Program-made: the position numbers and the translations under genes
NCBI RefSeq assembly: GCF_018069625.1
Contig: NZ_CP072941.1
Location: forward strand, 9,362,001 to 9,426,000
Length of the DNA: 64,000 nucleotides
Origin: Streptomyces yatensis
GTDB lineage: Bacteria; Actinomycetota; Actinomycetes; Streptomycetales; Streptomycetaceae
Direction: 5' to 3'
Shown here: piece by piece, positions 61,101-64,000 of the stretch
Numbering within the stretch: the stretch's first letter is position 1
How the letters are laid out: every line of letters begins with the position of its first letter
Notes under the pieces: generated by a model
The model's database searches: none
What the model saw: the letters and a program-made list of their open reading frames with translations, nothing else
Told to the model about the DNA's origin: nothing

Positions 61101-64000
61101 CATCGGTGTCTTCGCCGGAATGGTCAACCACGACTACGCCAGCCGCCTCGACACGGCTCCCGACGGCTCCGAGGGTTACCTCATGACCGGCGGCGCGGGA
61201 AGTGTGCTGTCGGGTCGGGTGTCGTACGTGCTGGGGTTCGAGGGTCCTGCGGTGACGGTGGATACGGCGTGTTCGTCGTCGTTGGTGGCGTTGCATTTGG
61301 CGGCGCAGGCGTTGCGGTCGGGTGAGTGCTCGATGGCGCTGGCCGGTGGGGTGACGGTGATGGCCGGGCCGGACGCCTTCGTGGAGTTCTCCCGTCAGCG
61401 TGGGCTCGCCCCGGATGGCCGATCCAAGTCGTTCGCGGCCGCGGCGGATGGCACGGGGTGGGCCGAGGGCGCGGGCGTGCTGCTGGTGGAGCGGCTGTCG
61501 GATGCGGAGCGTCTTGGCCATCGGGTGTTGGCGGTGGTGCGGGGCAGTGCGGTGAATCAGGATGGTGCGTCGAATGGGTTGACGGCGCCGAATGGTCCGT
61601 CGCAGCAGCGGGTGATCCGGCGGGCGTTGTCGGTTGCGGGGCTGGTGGCGGCCGATGTGGATGCGGTCGAGGCCCATGGGACGGGTACGCCGTTGGGTGA
61701 TCCGATCGAGGCGCAGGCGGTGTTGGCCACGTATGGCCAGGATCGTGAGCGGCCGCTGCTGATGGGTTCGTTGAAGTCGAATATTGGTCATGCGCAGGCG
61801 GCTGCGGGTGTGGCTGGTGTGATCAAGATGGTGTTGGCGCTGCGGCATGGGGTGTTGCCGAGGACGTTGCATGTGGATGAGCCGACCCCGCAGGTGGATT
61901 GGTCGGCGGGTGCGGTGGAGTTGTTGACCGGGGAGCGGGCGTGGCCGGAGGTGGGGCGCCCGCGCCGGGCCGGGGTGTCCGCGTTCGGGGTCAGCGGCAC
62001 CAACGCCCACGTCATCCTGGAACAGCCCTTGGACGTACCCGAGCCCGCCCCCTCTGCTCCGCAGCCGCCCGGTGGTCTGGCGCTTCTTCCGGTGTCCGGG
62101 CGAGGCGAGGGCGCGCTGCGTGCTCAGGCGCAGAGGTTGCTGTCCTTCCTGGTTCAGCGGCCGAACCAGGATCTCGGCGAGGTCGCGCTCGCGTTGGGTT
62201 GTGGTCGGGCGGGGTTGTCGGATCGTGCGGTGGTGGTGGCGGGGGATCGGGAGGAGGCGTTGGCGGGGTTGGGTGCGGTGGTGCGGGGTGAGTCGTCTGC
62301 GGGTGTGGTGTCGGGTTCGGTGGTGCGTGGTCGGTTGGGGGTGTTGTTCGCTGGTCAGGGGTGTCAGCGGGTGGGGATGGGGCGTGGGTTGTATGAGGTG
62401 TTCCCCGTGTTCCGGGAGGCTTTTGATGTGGTGTGTGAGGCGTTGGACCGGGAGTTGGGTGCGGGTGGTGTGTCGGGTTCGGTGCGGGAGGTGGTGTTCG
62501 GGGATGGGGAGCTGTTGGAGCGGACGGTGTTTGCTCAGGCGGGGTTGTTTGCGGTGGAGGTGGGGTTGTTCCGGTTGGTGGAGTCGTGGGGTGTGGTGGT
62601 GGATGTGGTGGGTGGGCATTCGGTGGGTGAGGTGGCGGCGGCGTATGTGGCGGGTGTGGTGTCGTTGGCGGATGCGGCGGTGTTGGTGGCGGCGCGGGGT
62701 CGGTTGATGGAGGCGCTGCCGGAGGGCGGTGCGATGGTGGCGGTGGGCGCGGGTGAGGAGGAGGTGCGGCCGCTGCTGGTGGCAGGGGTGGACATAGCGG
62801 CAGTGAACGGGCCTGCGGCCGTGGTCCTTTCCGGCGATGAGGAGCCGGTGTTGCGGGTGGCGGAAAAGCTATCGGCGCGGGGGTGTCGGACGAGGCGGCT
62901 GGCGGTTTCGCATGCGTTCCACTCGGCCCATATGGAGCCGATGCTGGAGGAGTTCCGGGCAGCGATCGCTGATCTGTCGTTCTCGGCGCCGGTGATCTCC
63001 TTGGTGTCGAACGTGACGGGTGCGTTGGCGGATGCGGAGACGGTGTGCTCGCCGGAGTACTGGGTGGAACATGTGCGTTCGGCCGTGCGGTTCTCGGATG
63101 GAGTGCGAGCACTCGCCGACTACGGAGTGAGCGCGTATCTGGAGCTCGCGCCGGACGCGGTGTTGTCCGCGATGGTCGGTGACTGTCTGCCGGAAGAGTC
63201 GGCGGCCGCGGAGTCCGTGGTGGTGCCGTCCCTGCGGCGGGAGGGCGATGAGGTCCGTGCGCTGTTGTCCGCCGTCGCCCAACTCCATGTGGCAGGCGTA
63301 CGTATCGACTTCGGCGCCCTGTTCGGCGGTGCCGTTCCGCCCGTCCACCTCCCCGATCTGCCCACGTACGCCTTCCAGCGTGCGCACTACTGGCTCCATG
63401 ACACCCGGCCCGCCGCTCACCAGAGCCCCGACTCCTCCGACGACACCGACGACGCCCGGTTCTGGGCCGCCGTCGAACGCGAGGACCTGGGCTCGGTGGC
63501 CGAGGCGCTGGACCTGGCCGACGGCGAGGACGACCGCGCCGCGCTGGACGCCGTGGGCGGCGCGCTGGGCGTGCTGTCGGACTGGCGACGCAAGCGCGGT
63601 GAGAAGTCCGCGGCCGACCGGCTGCGCTACCAGGTCACCTGGAAGCCGCTTCCCGGTGCCGCCTCCGGCGTACCCACCGGCACCTGGCTGGTCGTCCTGC
63701 CGTACGGCTGCCGCGACGAGGACTACGCGGCCCAGGTGGCCCCGGCGCTGAATCGCCAGGGTCTGCGCACCACGACGCTACGGCTCGGCGGAGCCGAATC
63801 GGCGGACCGCGTCGCCCTCGCCGAGACGCTGCGTGGCGTGCTGGCGGACCATGAGGACATCGGTGGAGTGCTGTCCTTGCTCGCGCTCGACCAGCGCAAA
63901 CGTCCCGGCTCCGCGACGCTCACCGAGGGTGTCGCGGCCACCTTGGCCCTGGTGCAAGCTCTCGGCGACCTGGGCTCCGGCCACCGTCTGTACTGCGCCA
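49138..64000 (+). CDS. Ansamycin-type polyketide synthase, loading module plus modules 1-3 (partial)
   Basis: 4954 residues in the window; it runs off the end. The loading module has an acyl-adenylating domain 49138-50690 ([22 protein letters not shown]), a KR-like region 50700-52000 without the glycine-rich motif or Ser/Tyr, and an ACP 52120-52360 (GLTS instead of GxDS). Module 1: KS 52465-53745, AT 54040-54990 with GHSQGE/YASH (methylmalonyl), DH 55150-56000, KR 56530-57060 with LDD and intact Ser/Tyr, ACP near 57470. Module 2: KS, AT 59255-60180 with GHSVGE/HAFH (malonyl), ACP, no reduction. Module 3: KS, malonyl AT 62330-63230, KR region starting at 63600. The ATG at 49138 follows AGGGAGGGGAGAGG. 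A TTA codon at 52792 lies in KS1. The aromatic starter is probably AHBA, inferred from the neighbours. Confidence 0.96.
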   Translation, partial: MLRAELIRPIQDLLTEQSRRFGDKTAYIDARRAISYRELEVRTRRLAGHLAGLSLLPGDRVAMYLGNRVEMVESYFAVVRAGGIGVPVNPHVSQAELEHLLSAGGSQVVITDSAHLPLLRRLSPGTSPPTVLVVGEDPVPPGCLSYERFATTEPGTPARDDHGLDDIAWMLFTSGTTSKPKGVLATQRNCLWSVAASYVPALGLTAEDRVLWPLPLFHSLSHIVCVLAVTAVGATARITDGHSAEDVLEQWGQERSTVIAGVPTLYHFLVRASKAPGFTAPELRVGLVGGAVTTAALRRSVEEAFGAPLIDAYGSTETSGSIAINWPTGARVEGSCGLPVPGLALRVVDHRTGLDVPDGTEGEVWVRGPNIMAGYHNQPEATAEALRDGWFHTGDLARRDRDGYLTVTGRLKELIIRAGENIHPVEVEDVLRMAPGVADAAVVGKPHEVFGEVPVAFIVPAPGGFDPAQALALCRERLSYFKVPEELYEIARIPRTTTGKVTRHRLLDGPARLRAVGNTYHDALFRTNWIPQPTASQPTASQPRPGRWALLGQPDTGLVGLLRATGIEPVEHLDTDGLGAAVAAGSSPPPAVALLAAVVDTAADATAQGSGRATATEVVLREVETWLASAELSDALLVVLTHSAVATTTGEDLRNPGQAALWGLVRSVQAAHPGRIAIVDLDEPDDEASVSALVATVASGEPQSAVRSGVVLLPRLERVALDAGLGVGVGPDVGLGVGLGWDAERDTSVAFDPHGTAVVTGVDTRRGAAIARHLVAGYGVRRLLLIAPPGQGGRAAELCAQLTDAGADVRLVECDLDNRTKLRRALAKAGSSLSVVVHAWEAVDEPSDARVAAEARTLHELTRNADLTAFVLSSSTKGLLGAAGETTEAASAAFLDAYAQHLRMRGIPAQSIAWGPWEGETDETTGALNPQQALAALDAALAVDQAQLVAMKLDSTAVPTGTSSPLLRDLIDVPARTATVDEAAAVALRERLTDAHEADRGRLLTDLVRAHLADLLGLADKEAVEPERAFTDLGLTSITVVELRNRLSEATGLRLPATSAFDHPTPLALGGMLRRELLGGGSTAVASGPPTAAVSAPASAAGSGAGDDPIAIVGMACRLPGGVGSPEELWELVLAGGEGIGEFPADRGWDLENLFDPDPDHAGTSYARRGGFLYDAGEFDAGFFGISPREALAMDPQQRLLLETSWEALERAGIDPGSLRGQDVGVFAGMMHQSYGVGSTEGADTPAGLEGHLMTGTSASVVSGRVSYVLGFEGPAVTVDTACSSSLVALHLAAQALRSGECSMALAGGVTVMAGPDAFVEFSRQRGLAVDGRCKSFAAAADGTGWAEGVGVLVVERLSDAERLGHRALAVVRGSAVNQDGASNGLTAPNGPSQQRVIRRALAVAGLVAADVDAVEAHGTGTPLGDPIEAQALLATYGQDRSEGRPLWLGSLKSNIGHAQAAAGVAGVIKMVLALRYGVLPRTLHVDERSSQVDWSAGAVELLAEERVWPEVGRPRRVGVSGFGVSGTNAHVILEQAPDRSGDGVPMPEVPGGVVPLVVSGRGDAGLRAQARQLLGFVEGHPGVSVVELGAALTSGRATLSDRAVVVAGDRAEALAGLAAVAEGGGAGAADVRGRVVFVFPGQGAQWVGMGAELLESCGVFAEALGECAGVLDPLTGWSLVDVVRGVGVGGVSLDRVDVVQPVSFAVMVSLARVWLAAGVVPGGVVGHSQGEIAAACVAGGLSLEDAARVVVLRSRAIAAGLSGRGGMVSLAVGEDEAGRLVEGWSGRVEVAAVNGPSSVVVAGEVEALRELVAECEGAGVRARWVDVDYASHTAQVEAVEEELARSLAQIRPVSSRIPFFSTVEAGWVDTAQLDAGYWYRNLRSTVRFAPSLERLLEEDFRAFVEVSAHPVLTMSIEAAAEQADAGPVVVTGTLRRDEGGMRRVLTSLGEAYVRGVPVDWTALLGDIPAHAALELPTYAFQHQHYWLKSGHRSGEVTAVGLAGAQHPLLGAWVELPDTDGVLFTSRLSLSTHPWLADHTVAGAVVLPGSAFVELAVRAGDEVGCGVVDELLIEAPLVLTESMSVQLQVVVGGADDSGRRRLTVHSRRQGNGSDGTDWTRHATGTLAETTTAPDIDLALWPPAGATPVDVDQVYDDMAQGGRGVGPAFRALRSAWTRGTDIFAEVELADDQHEEAERCTLHPALLEAVCHAVTHADTHADTYGEALALPVAYRAVSLSATGATALRARISPDGHGGVALELADSAGRAVGSVGSVMSRPLPADELLSGAGTDPQDGLFQVEWCPLPVASAASALATSDPATATVTSPAELTTLTAHGNVPPFLCVDLADTTHGLRALTAQALEWVQAWLAVPETDARLVIVTREVTDPICAAVWGLVRSAQSEAPDRLVLVAMDEDAASGALLPAALATGEPQIAITAGAASVPRLVRATRDEEGPRRPLDPAGTVLVTGGTGALGRLFARHLVAEYGVRNLLLVSRRGGAAEGMAELESELGALGASVRTVACDIGDRTAVAELLAALPGEAPLTAVVHTAGVLDDGVVTAMTPERLDTVLRPKAEAALILHELTRDMDLAAFVVFSSAAGVFGNPGQANYAAANAFLDALARQRGAAGLPATALAWGHWALSSEMTAHLTAADLRQHARRFGMTALSEQTGLALFDAGLRSAAPALVAARLDLAGLRAHATTTPVVPLLHKLVPPGRRVVSRTELPRTDLVRRLESADPAEREQMLLDLVTRHAAQVLGHSSADGLAAARAFRDLGFDSLTSVELRNRLNATTGLRLPSTLLYDHPSPRALTSHLHTELLGSPSTPAAPAPADKASDDGIAIVAMSCRFPGGVNSPEDFWRLISEGGDAVGDFPDDRGWDLSALYDRDPDHPGTSYVRHGAFLPDAAGFDADFFGISPREALAMDPQQRLLLETSWEVFERAGIDPTTVGGSAIGVFTGMNTQDYAIRLRHVPDEVEGHRITGVSAAVLSGRVAYALGLEGPAVTVDTACSSSLVALHLAARALRSGECSMALAGGVTVMAGPDAFVDFSRQRGLSVDGRCKPFAAAADGTGWAEGVGVLLLERLSDAERNGHQVLAVVRGSAINQDGASNGLTAPNGPSQQRVIRQALASAGVSAAEVDVVEAHGTGTALGDPIEAQAILATYGQDRDRPLWLGSVKSNIGHAQAAAGVAGVIKTVMAMRHGVLPRTLHVDAPTPEVDWSAGSVELLTEERPWPEAQRPRRAGVSAFGVSGTNAHVIVEQAPATATEPATATAPEPVAADPDALPAIPWVISARSADALFGQAARLADFARRHTEVDPGDIAHSLITTRAVFDHRAVVVGVGRAELLSGLDAIMGPSDGPVARGVPSPGRLAVLFTGQGSQYGGMGRELHARYPVFREAFDAACAQLDRHLVDAGHVAHPVRDVVFAEPGSPEAELLDRTVYAQAGLFALETALFRLYASWGVRPDALAGHSVGELTAAHVAGVLSLDDAAALLAARGRLMQALPAGAMVALNAPEAVVRSLLADEPGAVDIAAVNGPASVVVSGDQDAVVAVERKCAAEGYRTKRLRVSHAFHSAHMDGMLEAFRAVAAGLSYAPPTVPVVSNVTGDWATPDQLCSPDYWVEHARRTVRFLDGVSALHAGDTTTFLELGPDGVLTAMAQEALGDGADPAMFVATLHGEQADPVAAVAALARLHVRGVPVDWTALLSGASRRRVDLPTYAFQHRRYWPDAPVSDATTAGQLLPARRLPPEEAVTPGGGTTAFAERLKAGTEAEGHLLALDVVLSSAAAVLGHDDASTIDGERAFQELGFDSLNVVRLRNRLRDLTGAELPTTLAFDYPTPAALASFLHARLLGRDTGPTGSAWAASDPTEPIAIVGMACRLPGGVSSPEDLWELVTAGGEGIGDFPVDRGWDLENLFDPDPDHAGTSYARRGGFLYDAAEFDADFFGISPREALAMDPQQRLLLETSWEALERAGIDPASLRGHDIGVFAGMVNHDYASRLDTAPDGSEGYLMTGGAGSVLSGRVSYVLGFEGPAVTVDTACSSSLVALHLAAQALRSGECSMALAGGVTVMAGPDAFVEFSRQRGLAPDGRSKSFAAAADGTGWAEGAGVLLVERLSDAERLGHRVLAVVRGSAVNQDGASNGLTAPNGPSQQRVIRRALSVAGLVAADVDAVEAHGTGTPLGDPIEAQAVLATYGQDRERPLLMGSLKSNIGHAQAAAGVAGVIKMVLALRHGVLPRTLHVDEPTPQVDWSAGAVELLTGERAWPEVGRPRRAGVSAFGVSGTNAHVILEQPLDVPEPAPSAPQPPGGLALLPVSGRGEGALRAQAQRLLSFLVQRPNQDLGEVALALGCGRAGLSDRAVVVAGDREEALAGLGAVVRGESSAGVVSGSVVRGRLGVLFAGQGCQRVGMGRGLYEVFPVFREAFDVVCEALDRELGAGGVSGSVREVVFGDGELLERTVFAQAGLFAVEVGLFRLVESWGVVVDVVGGHSVGEVAAAYVAGVVSLADAAVLVAARGRLMEALPEGGAMVAVGAGEEEVRPLLVAGVDIAAVNGPAAVVLSGDEEPVLRVAEKLSARGCRTRRLAVSHAFHSAHMEPMLEEFRAAIADLSFSAPVISLVSNVTGALADAETVCSPEYWVEHVRSAVRFSDGVRALADYGVSAYLELAPDAVLSAMVGDCLPEESAAAESVVVPSLRREGDEVRALLSAVAQLHVAGVRIDFGALFGGAVPPVHLPDLPTYAFQRAHYWLHDTRPAAHQSPDSSDDTDDARFWAAVEREDLGSVAEALDLADGEDDRAALDAVGGALGVLSDWRRKRGEKSAADRLRYQVTWKPLPGAASGVPTGTWLVVLPYGCRDEDYAAQVAPALNRQGLRTTTLRLGGAESADRVALAETLRGVLADHEDIGGVLSLLALDQRKRPGSATLTEGVAATLALVQALGDLGSGHRLYCA
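52922..53120 (+). repeat. Near-identical KS tract shared with module 3 (copy 1)
   Basis: About 199 bases match 61208-61406 with a single difference seen (TAT versus TAC). Similarity continues with scattered changes to about 53650. Codon ends here are unusually T-rich (GTG TCG GGT, GGT CCT GCG), unlike the C-ending flanks. Confidence 0.85.
61208..61406 (+). repeat. Near-identical KS tract shared with module 1 (copy 2)
   Basis: The counterpart of 52922-53120, at an exact offset of 8286 bases. High similarity extends to about 61930. A shorter, less perfect copy is in module 2 near 58140-58270. This indicates recent recombination between modules. Confidence 0.85.

Overview
The window looks like Streptomyces chromosome. 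GC is very high, third codon positions are strongly G/C-biased (which creates long antisense shadow frames), TTA codons are rare, and there are two fragments of modular type I polyketide synthase (PKS) genes and many regulator-plus-enzyme pairs. Both PKS genes are cut by the window edges.

Left edge (1-12.4 kb): the 3' end of a PKS gene. It holds a methylmalonyl-specific, fully reducing module (KS-AT-DH-ER-KR-ACP) and then a malonyl-specific last module whose DH and KR look dead. It ends in a short helical tail with no thioesterase. A cytochrome P450 follows on the same strand. This is probably the end of one polyketide cluster.

Middle (12.5-43.8 kb): accessory genes, mostly small regulator/target units with visible operator-like palindromes. 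They include a PPOX flavoprotein, an MFS pump with MarR, a LysR/EamA pair, a DesK-like two-component system with a membrane protein, a nucleotidyltransferase, a MerR/reductase pair, a TetR/MFS pair, a Tat-exported GH127-like enzyme with ricin-type repeats, a methyltransferase, a secreted zinc peptidase, a MarR/FAD-monooxygenase pair and another TetR regulator. An sdhCAB operon ends in two strong hairpins. A TetR-controlled Baeyer-Villiger monooxygenase and beta-propeller hydrolase, with an alcohol dehydrogenase beside them, read as a ketone-to-lactone-to-acid catabolic set. Two gene relics lie here: a GH43 xylosidase C-terminus and an aromatic hydroxylase reduced to its two ends.

Right edge (43.1-64 kb): the start of a second PKS cluster. 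It has a nitroreductase, a LAL-family LuxR regulator, a convergent FAD aromatic hydroxylase and a divergent giant PKS. The PKS begins with an acyl-adenylating (CoL/A) loading module, then module 1 (methylmalonyl, KR), module 2 (malonyl, no reduction) and module 3 (malonyl, KR region beginning at the window end). An adenylating starter module, propionate-then-acetate extension and a Rif-Orf19-like hydroxylase best fit a naphthalenoid ansamycin (rifamycin/hygrocin type) pathway primed by 3-amino-5-hydroxybenzoate (AHBA). No AHBA synthesis or amide synthase genes are in view, so this is inference. TTA codons occur in the regulator, the nitroreductase and the PKS, suggesting bldA control. The PKS promoter region has a striking repeat/palindrome/repeat array with an exact MalT-box-like sequence, a candidate target for the LAL regulator.
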